A DNA stretch of 64,000 nucleotides from Lentilactobacillus laojiaonis (GTDB lineage: Bacteria; Bacillota; Bacilli; Lactobacillales; Lactobacillaceae), in the NCBI RefSeq assembly GCF_020616595.1, contig NZ_CP085278.1, positions 1,054,001 through 1,118,000 of the forward strand, written 5' to 3'. Each line of letters starts with the position of its first letter. The first letter of the stretch is position 1. The position numbers and the translations under genes were made by a program. A model generated the notes under the pieces. That model was not told where the DNA came from. It saw only the letters and a program-made list of their open reading frames with translations, and ran no database searches. Shown here piece after piece: positions 16,846 through 25,430 of this stretch.

Positions 16846-18072
16846 CTAAGCAAAATTAATCGAAATGTTGGTAATATTTCCGTCACTATCTCGCTTAACT
16901 TCCATTGTTACTAACGACTTATTGATCTTACCATTACTATCAGTATAAGAATAGTAAATTGGTGCTTCACTTTGACCAAATAATTTTTGAGCTACTTCTT
17001 GATCAGTAGCATTAGAAAAGATTGGTAAGTGTTTAGGTGATCCATTAAAACTATTAATGGCATCCCTATTACCCGCCAAAGTGTAATCACTGTCAGGTAA
17101 TTCAGTTCCATCACCTACAATTGTAACGATGGCTTTTCCTTGACTATCAAAGCTAACTTTTACTACCCCAGTTGGTAAATTATCGCCTAGATCTAATCGA
17201 GTTCCATCCCCTAAAGCCTGTTTAATTTTAGCTTGATTACTTGCACTCTTATCATTAGCATCATATTGATAAGCATTAGCCGTCTTTACTTGATTACTAT
17301 AAACATAACGAGCCATATACTCTTTATCTGAACTAAGTCCCTTAACCTTTACAACTACATCCGTACTGGATAAGGCGTTAAAGGAGACAATATTTTTATC
17401 AGTTGAACTGTCATTTTTGGTGGTTAGATAACCGCGCCAAATCCAACCCTTTACCTCAGGGTATTTATCACTACTTACATAATAATAAATGCTACCTTCT
17501 TTGGTACGTTGAGCGGCTTTATTGACTTTTAAGGGTACGTTTAAATATTTTTGCGGATTAGTAACTATTTTTTTAACCTTATATTGTGTCATCGTAGGAT
17601 AATTTCTAGTTACCGCTGCAGGATCGTTTTTAAAATAGTAATCGCCAGTTAATTTAGAACTATCAACCTTCTTAGTGGTATTAGCATACTTAATTCCACC
17701 GCCAAATTGATTTGTCTTGCTACCACCGTACACCCAGCCACGGTATTTACCATCAAAACTAACTACTTTGTAATAAACACTGTTTCTAGAAGTAGTAGCT
17801 ATTTTATAAGCTCTAAAATAGCTTTTAGATGACGATGAGTTTTTTAAATTGTTCATTTGTGATTTGGTTAATATTAATTTTGCCCCTTTAAGGGTTCCAG
17901 CCTTAGTATATAATGCGTTACTTCCAGTTGGTAATACGTTACGGGTAGTTCCACTAGTTTTCATGTACTCATTAGTTTTAACAGTTGCATAACTTTTAGC
18001 AGATACACTTTGTCCAGCTGTAATCATTCCAAAGACTGCAGCACTAGCTAACAAAAAACTTATTTTTTTCAT
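16846..18072 (-). CDS. Secreted surface protein, paralogue of the 8.4-9.9 kb protein
   Basis: A 408-residue exported protein with signal peptide MKKISFLLASAAVFGMITA...SA. The N-terminal module (YTKAGTLKGAKLI, VYYKVVSFDGKYRGWVYGG, QFGGGIKY) is clearly homologous to that of the protein ending at 8419. A second module has RTKEGSIYYYVSSDKYPEVKGWIWRGYL. The C-terminal 170 residues, from about 235 on, are not shared and look like a beta-rich domain. No covalent anchor motif is visible. It probably sits in the cell wall through the GW-like modules. GGGG precedes the ATG, and it is its own transcription unit. Confidence 0.85.
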   Translation of the reverse strand: MKKISFLLASAAVFGMITAGQSVSAKSYATVKTNEYMKTSGTTRNVLPTGSNALYTKAGTLKGAKLILTKSQMNNLKNSSSSKSYFRAYKIATTSRNSVYYKVVSFDGKYRGWVYGGSKTNQFGGGIKYANTTKKVDSSKLTGDYYFKNDPAAVTRNYPTMTQYKVKKIVTNPQKYLNVPLKVNKAAQRTKEGSIYYYVSSDKYPEVKGWIWRGYLTTKNDSSTDKNIVSFNALSSTDVVVKVKGLSSDKEYMARYVYSNQVKTANAYQYDANDKSASNQAKIKQALGDGTRLDLGDNLPTGVVKVSFDSQGKAIVTIVGDGTELPDSDYTLAGNRDAINSFNGSPKHLPIFSNATDQEVAQKLFGQSEAPIYYSYTDSNGKINKSLVTMEVKRDSDGNITNISINFA

Positions 18073-18219
18073 AATAACACCCCATTAACTATTTTGTGAT
18101 GCCATTATATCTAAAGATATTATAATAATCCATCAAAACGACTTAATAATCAAATTACACCAAATTTTCAAATATCTCGTTTAAAATAGCCATAACAAAT
18201 ACTTTAGGGGGATTTTATT

Positions 18220-19356
18220 ATGTTAACTTGGACACCAACAACAAAAGACTACTATAATAAATTAAATCGTTTACGTAAAAGCCCAGATTTTAAAAAAGAT
18301 GAAAATGGGGTCATGAATCGAGTAGTTTCGGATACTTCAGTAGTTGCCGAATACTCAGTAGATGATTTTAATCTACATTTCATGCAAGATAATGGGGGCC
18401 CCTTTGCACCGGAATCTGAAATTATGAAACGTTTTAACGGCCCTAAACCCGACAGTCCCTCAGCACAATTTTGTTTCCAATGGCGTGATCAAATGGGATC
18501 AATGGGGGTAGACATTTCCAACGGCGTAACCACTACCAAGATTTACACCGACACTAATGAAATTCCAATTAGTGTCTATACTCCCGAACTTAAAGATCCT
18601 AACGAAAAATTAGGCGCCTTTATTGCTTACCATGGTGGTGGCTGGATTGGCGGTAACGTTTTGGTCAATGAAAATTTCTGTAAATATATTGCCCAAAAAG
18701 CACACTTACGAGTTTTTAATGTCGATTTCCGTTTTGCTCCAGAATATCCGGGCTTTACTTTAACAGATGATTGTTTTGAAGCTTTAAACTTTATTGTTGA
18801 AAATGCTGAGAATCTCCACGTTGATACCAATACCGTAGCCGTTTATGGTGATAGTGCTGGTGGAAATGTCGCAGCCGCAGTAGCCTATATGGATCAAAAA
18901 GCTGGTAATAAATATGTAACTCATCAATTAATGTGTTATCCCTGTGTTACTTTAGATAAAACTACTAATGATCAACTTTCTTGGCCTGAATCAAAATATC
19001 ATTTAGATAGCTTCATGCAAACTAGATATCAAAATGATAGTGTCTTTTCATCTAAAGGAATGCCTGCCATTGTAGATGTTTATATTAATGGTGGTGATGC
19101 CAAAGATCCTAGATTTTCACCATATAACATGTCTGATGAAGATTATAAACACATGCCTAAAGCCTTCATTGCTACCGACGAATTCGATCCCTTAAGACCT
19201 TCTGGCTATGCCTATGCTAAAAAATTAGCTGGCAATGGAGTTTCCACCTACTATTCAAATTATCGTGGGATGACTCACGCATTCTTAGATAAATTTGGAA
19301 TCTTCCCACAAGGTCAAGAATTCGCCGACCAAGTTGCTAAATGGATTAATAACTAA
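18220..19356 (+). CDS. Alpha/beta hydrolase, hormone-sensitive-lipase-like esterase
   Basis: A 378-residue cytoplasmic esterase, without a signal peptide. The oxyanion motif HGGGWIGGN is near residues 140-148 and the nucleophile elbow GDSAGGN near 211-217. The acid and base are in DEFDPLRPSG and MTHAFLDKF. This is the HSL (family IV) pattern, in lactobacilli often acting on short acyl or phenolic esters. The first 100 residues form a cap with no enzymatic motif. GGGGG precedes the ATG. It has its own promoter region, divergent from the surface-protein gene, and a terminator; no partner gene suggests the substrate. Confidence 0.9.
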   Translation: MLTWTPTTKDYYNKLNRLRKSPDFKKDENGVMNRVVSDTSVVAEYSVDDFNLHFMQDNGGPFAPESEIMKRFNGPKPDSPSAQFCFQWRDQMGSMGVDISNGVTTTKIYTDTNEIPISVYTPELKDPNEKLGAFIAYHGGGWIGGNVLVNENFCKYIAQKAHLRVFNVDFRFAPEYPGFTLTDDCFEALNFIVENAENLHVDTNTVAVYGDSAGGNVAAAVAYMDQKAGNKYVTHQLMCYPCVTLDKTTNDQLSWPESKYHLDSFMQTRYQNDSVFSSKGMPAIVDVYINGGDAKDPRFSPYNMSDEDYKHMPKAFIATDEFDPLRPSGYAYAKKLAGNGVSTYYSNYRGMTHAFLDKFGIFPQGQEFADQVAKWINN

Positions 19357-19357
19357 T

Positions 19358-19388
19358 AAAAACGACTTCCCAATCGGAAGTCGTTTTT
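19358..19388. terminator. Bidirectional terminator
   Basis: A 13-bp perfect stem (19358-19370 / 19376-19388) with flanking A and T runs lies between the esterase and the protease genes. Confidence 0.9.
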
Positions 19389-20058
19389 ATTTATAAATTT
19401 CATGTAGTGCTTTTAAATCCATTGGTGAAAAATTGGTATGACCTTGATCGATCGGATACATTATTGAACTACGACTATAACTGTGATCCAACCCTAAGAC
19501 ATGACCAATTTCATGCATGGCAACCGACTCTTGAATACTTTCAGTATATTGGATATTTAAGCCTGCTTCTCCATGATTGATCGCAAATCCATTGCCCCCA
19601 ATTAGTGGGTATATCTGCGGACCTCCTAAACCTAATTCAATAGTTCCATTGTCATTTTCACCAGGTTTATCGTATACATAAAATTTTATTTGATTTTTTT
19701 GATTATCTAACGCCTTTTTTTCATAATTTAGTTTCACTATATGAAGCTGATTATATTTTGAAACTGCCTTAAAGAACACTTTTTTCACAGGAATTGGAAC
19801 ATTTTTAGCGAAATAATAATTATATTGTCGTTTAAGCCGATTTCCATTAACCACGGTTTCAATTGGCGTATTATCACTAGTGTCTTTAATGGCGGTTTGG
19901 CTAGCAATAGTTGCATTGATTTCAGTTTTAAAAATCGTCGGAATTACCATTAAGCTTCTAATACGTTCTCCAATAACTTTAACCGAATTTGGCTGGACAA
20001 ACATATTTAAAGAAAGTCCTAAAACTAATAAAACCAAAATTCGTCTAAACCATTTCAT
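19387..20058 (-). CDS. Membrane-anchored matrixin-like zinc metalloprotease
   Basis: A 223-residue protein with an N-terminal membrane segment (residues 5-22) that acts as signal or anchor, placing the rest outside. The zinc site HEIGHVLGLDH near residues 182-192 fits the extended HExxHxxGxxH of M10-type metzincins, and SIMYP gives the Met-turn. The domain is short compared with animal matrixins but normal for bacterial predicted Zn-dependent proteases of this group. Its start follows directly on the cvpA stop with AAGGGG inside the cvpA end, so the two are coupled. The substrate is unknown. Confidence 0.88.
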   Translation of the reverse strand: MKWFRRILVLLVLGLSLNMFVQPNSVKVIGERIRSLMVIPTIFKTEINATIASQTAIKDTSDNTPIETVVNGNRLKRQYNYYFAKNVPIPVKKVFFKAVSKYNQLHIVKLNYEKKALDNQKNQIKFYVYDKPGENDNGTIELGLGGPQIYPLIGGNGFAINHGEAGLNIQYTESIQESVAMHEIGHVLGLDHSYSRSSIMYPIDQGHTNFSPMDLKALHEIYK

Positions 20059-20583
20059 TTAATCCCCTTCTTTTACTTGTAAAATGAATTTATCAAAGGT
20101 TAATTTTGATAAAATAGGGGTATTTTTTACGATTGTTTGAAGTATGGGGATTTCTTGATATTGTTGCTTAAACCAAGTTATGGGGGTTGCTAATAATATA
20201 TTTAACAAAACAAAAATTAATAAATAGCGTTTTAAGCCGCCAATCATTGCACCCAACAGTGAATTTGTAAAATTAATAATCGGTAAATTAGTGAGTGAAC
20301 CTAGTAAGCTACCGATCGCCAAATAAATCCAATAGCTAACACTAAACATTAACGAAAAGGCTAAGATATTTATAATATAGATCCATTGAACATCCATGGA
20401 AATTTTTAAAACTTTTCTAGTCAGTTGAATAATTACTTCAGATAATGTTTGAAAATAGTATATGGCAAATATAAATGCTAGGAATAAGGCAATAATTTGG
20501 ACAAATTGACTGATAAACCCTTGATGATAGCCCATCACTAATCCGCCCATTAAGATTATTAGTGTCACTAATCCTAGTATCAT
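20059..20583 (-). CDS. cvpA: CvpA family membrane protein
   Basis: A 174-residue protein with four membrane helices. It opens with the CvpA pattern GLVTLIILMGGLVMGYHQGFISQFVQ and keeps the glycine-rich LGAMIGGLKRYLL in the fourth helix. CvpA proteins are named for colicin V production but are widespread envelope-stability proteins in bacteria. A GGAGG precedes the ATG. The gene is directly upstream of, and touching, a metalloprotease gene, an arrangement that could mean joint work on the envelope. In other Firmicutes cvpA usually sits next to mutS2, so this location is unusual. Confidence 0.88.
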   Translation of the reverse strand: MILGLVTLIILMGGLVMGYHQGFISQFVQIIALFLAFIFAIYYFQTLSEVIIQLTRKVLKISMDVQWIYIINILAFSLMFSVSYWIYLAIGSLLGSLTNLPIINFTNSLLGAMIGGLKRYLLIFVLLNILLATPITWFKQQYQEIPILQTIVKNTPILSKLTFDKFILQVKEGD

Positions 20584-20697
20584 TTGCTTACCTCCTCTTA
20601 ATAATCACTACAACTTCCTTGTCGTTATTATATGATAATTAATCAATTTACTAACTGATTTAGCTTTCCAATATTAATATTCATAATTCTAGCCAAT

Positions 20698-20733
20698 AAA
20701 AAAATCCGTTGCTTAATCGCAACGGATTTTTTT
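20698..20733 (-). terminator. Terminator after the LacY-type symporter
   Basis: A 15-bp perfect stem (20698-20712 / 20719-20733) ends in T residues and overlaps the stop codon of the symporter gene. Confidence 0.88.
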
Positions 20734-22063
20734 ATCTTAATACATGACCTTCAGAATCTCGTTCTCCAGCCTGTACCGGATTTTCTTTTTTCAAGAAGAA
20801 CATGGCAAAAATAGTAATTACAGCTACCACAATTCCCATGTAAATATAAGTGTGTTGATAACCTATTGAATCGTACAAACCACCAGCAACTGAAGAGAAA
20901 ATAAATACCGAAATTTGTTTAGCGAAGTTAGATGCCAACGCATAAATGGTTGCATATAATCTAATGTCAAACGCTCCGGCAATGTATTTCATAATTGAAG
21001 TTAATAATAGTGGCATTTCTAAACCAGCTAATAATCTAAAGCCAATAATCCAAATCCAGTTTGGTGATAGCGCTGAACCAATGATTCGAATAGCTGTGAT
21101 AAATCCATAAATAATTAGTCCATTTCTTGAACCAATTTTATTAATAATTAACGGCATAGGAAACATTAGTAAAAATTCTATGGCAGTTTGTGCCGAGGTC
21201 ATATAACTATAGGCTAAAGTTCCCTGTGCTGCGGTATGAAAGAAAGTTTTAAAGAAAATAATAAACTGTTGGTCAAATACGTCATATAGAGCTGAGGCAC
21301 CCATGTAAAAGATAGCTAGTACCCAAAGATTTTTTAACTTAAATACGGAAAGAACCGTCTTCCAATTAAGCGAATCTGAAGTATCTCCTGCAGCTGACGC
21401 ATTGTTAAGATTAATTTTGTCAGAAAATACTAATAATCCTACCAAAATAATGGCAGCTAAAGTACAAATCCAAAAAATTGAATTAGGACTCCAAATAAAT
21501 AATCTTCCGGCAACTAAGGCAGCTACTATTCCGGCTACTGAACCACCTACTCGCGAGTGAGCATACTCAAAATGATTAGCTAGACTTGCTCGTTGAACAT
21601 ATTGCTCAATAACTGATACACCACCGTTAAGCACAAAACTTAAAAACGCTCCGGTAATAATAGCGGCTAAATAAGAATTAATATTTAACAAAGGCATAAA
21701 TAGCCATTGGAAATAAGGACCAATAAAGATTCCAGCAATCGCAATAGTTAAAATTAAATTCTTTTTAAACAATAGCTTGTCTGAAATTACACCAAAGAAT
21801 GGTTGATAAATCAATGAAATTCCCGCCATCATTGAAAATACCGCTCCGGATTCAGCACCATTGAGGTGGCCAACTTGTTCCATCCAAAGGGTTAAATACC
21901 CATTAATAACGGCCCAAATAAAGAAATAACTAAAGTGGGTTAATGGAAACCCCCAAAAGTTAGATCCATGTTTAGAGCTGCTTGCTTGATCAATTGATTG
22001 CATTTTTTTAGGATCAGTTCCAGTTACTGCTCCTTCATTAGTACTTGGTTCATTTGTATCCAT
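20732..22063 (-). CDS. Oligosaccharide:H+ symporter, LacY-type MFS
   Basis: A 443-residue twelve-helix transporter. The match to LacY runs through the N-terminal half: HFSYFFIWAVINGYLTLWM, GISLIYQPFFGVISDKLLFKK and HFEYAHSRVGGSVAGIVAA. The Arg of the FxxxRxxG helix 5 motif, used in sugar and proton coupling, is conserved. It is 23 bp downstream of the GH43 glycosidase gene in the same operon. It therefore probably imports arabino-oligosaccharides or another pentose-containing saccharide that the intracellular glycosidase then cleaves. The specific sugar is inference from context. Confidence 0.88.
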   Translation of the reverse strand: MDTNEPSTNEGAVTGTDPKKMQSIDQASSSKHGSNFWGFPLTHFSYFFIWAVINGYLTLWMEQVGHLNGAESGAVFSMMAGISLIYQPFFGVISDKLLFKKNLILTIAIAGIFIGPYFQWLFMPLLNINSYLAAIITGAFLSFVLNGGVSVIEQYVQRASLANHFEYAHSRVGGSVAGIVAALVAGRLFIWSPNSIFWICTLAAIILVGLLVFSDKINLNNASAAGDTSDSLNWKTVLSVFKLKNLWVLAIFYMGASALYDVFDQQFIIFFKTFFHTAAQGTLAYSYMTSAQTAIEFLLMFPMPLIINKIGSRNGLIIYGFITAIRIIGSALSPNWIWIIGFRLLAGLEMPLLLTSIMKYIAGAFDIRLYATIYALASNFAKQISVFIFSSVAGGLYDSIGYQHTYIYMGIVVAVITIFAMFFLKKENPVQAGERDSEGHVLR

Positions 22064-22086
22064 ATTCTTCCCCTTCTTTTACTTTT

Positions 22087-23064
22087 TTATTGATAGTTAT
22101 AAGGTACGGGTTTGCCAAAATTAGGTGTCCCGTCAGCATTCCAATTAAACACTTGGATCTTAGTGTGACGATTAGGATCATATAATGGATCGCCTTTAAT
22201 ATCGGTATAATCACGACAGTGGTAAACTAAGATATCCGTTTGGTCATCTTCAGCCACTGTAAAAGAATTGTGTCCCGGACCATATTGATGTTCTGCCATG
22301 TCACTTTGAAATACCGGCTGATCAGTTTTTGACCAATTATTAGCATTTAATAAATCCGCATCTTCTGGGATGCTTAACATTCCCATGCAATAATTTTCAT
22401 CTGTTGCACTAGCTGAATAAGTTAAAAAGTATTTACCATTTCGATGAATAACCGCCGGACCTTCATTGACTGAAAAGATTTTAGTTTCCCAATCATATTC
22501 CGGTTTAGAAATCATTACAGGTTGAGTTTTTAGCGTCCAAGGATTTTCCATTTGAGCTATGTAAAGATTAGAATTACCAGCAATTTGTGGATCTTTTTGA
22601 GCCCAGACATAGTACAATTCTCCATCCCGTTCAAAACAAGTTGCATCTAGTGCGAAAGTATCCATGGGAGTTTTGACTTGGCCATGTTCTATCCAATCAT
22701 CTTCACTAGCCATCGGATCGGCTTGATCACATTCAATACAAAACATGCGGTGTTGAAACATTCCATTTTCATCAAACGCAGTCGTGTCCGAAGCAGCAAA
22801 GTAAATAAACCACTTGCCATCGATATAATGTAATTCTGGTGCCCAAATTAATTGACTCATTTCACCAGTTTCATGCTTACGCCAGACGGTTCTGGGGGCG
22901 GCGTGAGCCAAACCAGCTAATGTTTTGGACTTTCTAATTTCGATTAAATTATATGCAGGTACCGAAGCAGTAAAATAGTAGTAACCATCGGTATGCTTAT
23001 AGATATATGGATCTGCTCTTTGCACAATCAACGGATTAATGTATTGATCACTTTTAATTGTCAT
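22087..23064 (-). CDS. Glycoside hydrolase family 43 (arabinofuranosidase/arabinanase-like)
   Basis: A 325-residue five-bladed propeller enzyme with no signal peptide, so cytoplasmic. The three catalytic acids fit GH43: Asp in VQRADPYIY (general base), Asp in FALDATCF (pKa modulator) and Glu in SVNEGPAVI (general acid). Blade motifs such as IWAPELHYIDGKWFIYFAA are clear. Together with the LacY-type symporter next in the operon and the araBDA genes at 25-29 kb, the likely job is releasing L-arabinose from imported oligosaccharides. Beta-xylosidase activity cannot be excluded. A promoter with cre and an AraR-like operator lies in front of the gene. Confidence 0.92.
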   Translation of the reverse strand: MTIKSDQYINPLIVQRADPYIYKHTDGYYYFTASVPAYNLIEIRKSKTLAGLAHAAPRTVWRKHETGEMSQLIWAPELHYIDGKWFIYFAASDTTAFDENGMFQHRMFCIECDQADPMASEDDWIEHGQVKTPMDTFALDATCFERDGELYYVWAQKDPQIAGNSNLYIAQMENPWTLKTQPVMISKPEYDWETKIFSVNEGPAVIHRNGKYFLTYSASATDENYCMGMLSIPEDADLLNANNWSKTDQPVFQSDMAEHQYGPGHNSFTVAEDDQTDILVYHCRDYTDIKGDPLYDPNRHTKIQVFNWNADGTPNFGKPVPYNYQ

Positions 23065-23094
23065 ATTTCCTCTAAACCTTTCAAAATTTTTATT

Positions 23095-23110
23095 ATTTAT
23101 ACGTATAAAT
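23095..23110. promoter_or_regulatory. AraR-like operator in front of the GH43 operon
   Basis: ATTTATACGTATAAAT is a perfect 16-bp palindrome close to the Bacillus AraR site ATTTGTACGTACAAAT. It lies between the predicted -10 and the GH43 start, a position suited to repression. Confidence 0.75.
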
Positions 23111-23133
23111 TATTTTTACAAATTAATCATAAA

Positions 23134-23153
23134 ATTATATGTAATCGTTTTCA
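23134..23153 (-). promoter_or_regulatory. GH43 promoter -10 with overlapping cre site
   Basis: On the minus strand TGAAAACGATTACA (23140-23153) matches the CcpA cre consensus, and TATAAT (23134-23139) follows it. A possible -35, TTCAAA, is 18 bp further upstream. Catabolite repression is expected. Confidence 0.65.
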
Positions 23154-23205
23154 ATATTTTGAAGAGAAGTTTTTGGATTTTTTTATGTACAATTAACATT
23201 TATGT

Positions 23206-23211
23206 TATACT
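23206..23211 (+). promoter_or_regulatory. Extended -10 of the ArsR-type regulator gene
   Basis: TATACT is preceded by TGT, giving an extended -10, 80 bp before the plus-strand regulator. It points away from the GH43 promoter, so the two units share about 225 bp. Confidence 0.5.
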
Positions 23212-23290
23212 AATCACAGTTAATTAAAGCGCTATCATAATTGAATTCATATTTTTATAAATTTTCCGTTTAAAAGGGGTCCGGATAAAA

Positions 23291-24199
23291 ATGGATTTAG
23301 ACATTTCTCAAGCTTCACTTCCCGTATATAAAGCACTGGCTAGTGAAGTACGTTTAAAAATCATCGACTTACTATCAACCAGAAATATGAGTGTTCAAGA
23401 TTTATCATCCGAACTAGGGATTAGTAGTTCCATTGTTTTAATGCATTTAAACAAATTAGCAGATGCTAACATCATTAAATTTCGATACCGGGGTCATCGT
23501 AAGTTATCCATTCTAAATATCGATAACATCCACATTAGTTTTCCTAAAAAGGTTTATCCGGATTTTTCTTCCTACACAGTTCGAGTGCCAGTAGGTCAAT
23601 ACACTGGATATGCTGTTAAACCATCTTGTGGATTAGCTGGCGAACATAACTTTATTGGTAAAGTCGATCAGCCAACCTATTTTATGGATCCTAAACGAGT
23701 CAACGCTCAAATGATTTGGTGGAATAATGGCTATGTAGAATATCAATTTCCCAAGTATTTTGAAAATATTAATCACGTTGAAATGTTAGACATTTCTGCC
23801 GAATTAGGGTCTGAATTCCCATTTTCCAATAACGCCTGGCCTAGTGATATTTCTGTATTTATTAATGATAAGGAAATCGGCTTTTGGACTAGTCCGGGAG
23901 ATTTCTCCGATACTCGTGGGAAGTTCACTCCTGATTGGGTCCCTGATAACGTTAATCAATACGGAATTTTAAAAACTTTTCGGGTTACTAATCATGGAAG
24001 TTATCTAGATGGACAACCTTTATCAGATATTTCTCTAAAAGACATAAAAAACGAATCTGATACCATCACCATCAGATTTCAAATTAAAAATAGTGCCAAA
24101 CATAAAGGTGGTTGTACCATTTTTGGAGCCGGATTTGGTAATTATCCTCAAGATATTGAAATGAAAGTTTTCTATAGCAAAAAAGACCAAACTGCTTAA
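23291..24199 (+). CDS. ArsR-type transcriptional regulator fused to a beta-rich C-terminal domain
   Basis: A 302-residue protein. Residues 8-75 form an ArsR-like winged helix (YKALASEVRLKIIDLL, VQDLSSELGISSSIVLMHLNKLADANII) without the metal-binding cysteines of ArsR or SmtB. The remaining 220 residues, rich in Trp, Tyr and strands (RVPVGQYTGYAVKPSCGLAG, QMIWWNNGYVEYQFP, DWVPDNVNQYGILKTFRVTNHGSYL), look like a carbohydrate-binding-type beta sandwich. The gene is divergent from the GH43/symporter operon, so it probably senses the sugar and controls that operon. Whether it activates or represses cannot be seen. Confidence 0.82.
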   Translation: MDLDISQASLPVYKALASEVRLKIIDLLSTRNMSVQDLSSELGISSSIVLMHLNKLADANIIKFRYRGHRKLSILNIDNIHISFPKKVYPDFSSYTVRVPVGQYTGYAVKPSCGLAGEHNFIGKVDQPTYFMDPKRVNAQMIWWNNGYVEYQFPKYFENINHVEMLDISAELGSEFPFSNNAWPSDISVFINDKEIGFWTSPGDFSDTRGKFTPDWVPDNVNQYGILKTFRVTNHGSYLDGQPLSDISLKDIKNESDTITIRFQIKNSAKHKGGCTIFGAGFGNYPQDIEMKVFYSKKDQTA

Positions 24200-24217
24200 A
24201 AGCAATTTGGTCTTTTT
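24180..24217. terminator. Bidirectional terminator
   Basis: A stem with arms GACCAAA and TTTGGTC, extended by AGCA/TGCT and A and T runs, lies between the convergent regulator gene and araR. Confidence 0.85.
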
Positions 24218-24218
24218 A

Positions 24219-25295
24219 TTATTTAGTGGAATTTCTAATAATTAATTCTGGATCATAGCTAATTGATTTAATATCTTTACGATGTTGGATTAGATCTAAT
24301 AATAATTCGGCAGCATCATGACCCATTTTTTCTTTTTCATGAGTTAGAGTAGTTAAACTAGGATCAATATACTGACTTAATTGATAATTATCAAATCCAG
24401 CTACTGAAATATCATCCGGTACTTTTAGATTAAGGGAACGGATTAAATCAATAATTTGAATAGCTAGTTTATCGTTGTAACAAACAATGGCAGTAGGAGC
24501 ATTTTCACTATTTAGATAACCTTCAATGCGACTAAAAACGTCGTTTAATTTATCAGAAGATTGGTACATTAGTACTTGAGATTGGATAAAAATATCCGGA
24601 TTTTCCCGGTAAGCTGATAGATAACCATCCATTCGATTAATTCCCTGAATATCATCAACTTGGAAGACTCCCAAGATACGCTTATGTCCTTGTTCAATTA
24701 AATAATTAGTGAGGCGCTTTTCCCCACTTCTATCATTAGTGGTGACTGATAAAAAGTTATCTTCCATGCCTGGATAAATGGCATTAATAAATACAGTTGG
24801 AATTTGTAGCTCCTCAATCCGTTTATATAAATCGCGATTGGGACTTTCCAAAGCACTTTGAGTCGGTTCAATAATTAAGCCCGCAATATTTCGATCAAGC
24901 ATTGCTAGCAAAGCCTCACGCTCACGCTTAGGATCATTATGAGTATTGCTAATAACGGTCATATAACCGTTATCGGTAATTGTATGATCAACGCCACTAA
25001 TAATATTAGGAAAAATATAGTCAGCGATATGGGTGGATAAAATACCAATAAATTTTTTATCGGTTGGACTGATATTTTTTTGTTTCCAGTCATCAGCAAA
25101 CATCCCCCCACCTTGAATTCGATAAATATAGTGATCATTTTCTAGATCGCCAATTGCCCGACGAATTGTATAACGGCTGACCGAATATTTTTCCATCAAT
25201 TCAGATTCCGTGGGTAACTTATCATTGATAGCGTAGTACCCTGAGGTAATTTTTTCTTTTAAATCTTGTCTTACTCGTTCATATTTGGTTATCAT
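24219..25295 (-). CDS. araR: Arabinose repressor AraR (GntR head, LacI-type sensor)
   Basis: A 358-residue regulator. I start it at ATG 25295 (MITKYERVRQDL), nine bases after GGAG; an in-frame extension to 25373 would add 26 residues unlike any AraR. Residues 1-70 are a GntR-type winged helix (LPTESELMEKYSVSRYTIRRAI). The rest is a periplasmic-binding-protein-like sensor (AGLIIEPTQSA, GHKRILGVFQ, PDDISVAGFDNYQLSQYIDPSLTTLTHEKEKMG) that should bind L-arabinose. Palindromes like the AraR box occur at 23095 and 30839 and, degenerate, at 30987. The gene follows araA but has its own start region after a terminator. Confidence 0.94.
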   Translation of the reverse strand: MITKYERVRQDLKEKITSGYYAINDKLPTESELMEKYSVSRYTIRRAIGDLENDHYIYRIQGGGMFADDWKQKNISPTDKKFIGILSTHIADYIFPNIISGVDHTITDNGYMTVISNTHNDPKREREALLAMLDRNIAGLIIEPTQSALESPNRDLYKRIEELQIPTVFINAIYPGMEDNFLSVTTNDRSGEKRLTNYLIEQGHKRILGVFQVDDIQGINRMDGYLSAYRENPDIFIQSQVLMYQSSDKLNDVFSRIEGYLNSENAPTAIVCYNDKLAIQIIDLIRSLNLKVPDDISVAGFDNYQLSQYIDPSLTTLTHEKEKMGHDAAELLLDLIQHRKDIKSISYDPELIIRNSTK

Positions 25296-25363
25296 TTTAG
25301 GTAGCTCCAATTTATCAAATATCGAATTACTTATATATAACATTATGCCAGTAAAACATGCAG

Positions 25364-25383
25364 ATGTCTTCAAATGTCTTCAA
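25364..25383. repeat. Tandem 10-bp repeat in the araR leader
   Basis: ATGTCTTCAA occurs twice head to tail with no spacer, about 70-90 bp upstream of the araR start and touching the araA terminator. Its role is unknown. Confidence 0.7.
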
Positions 25384-25421
25384 AAAAAGACTTCAACCTA
25401 TAATTAGGTTGAAGTCTTTTT
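25384..25421 (-). terminator. Terminator of the araE-like/araBDA operon
   Basis: A 17-bp perfect stem (25384-25400 / 25405-25421) with a four-base loop ends the minus-strand operon after araA. Confidence 0.9.
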
Positions 25422-25430
25422 ACTTAATCA

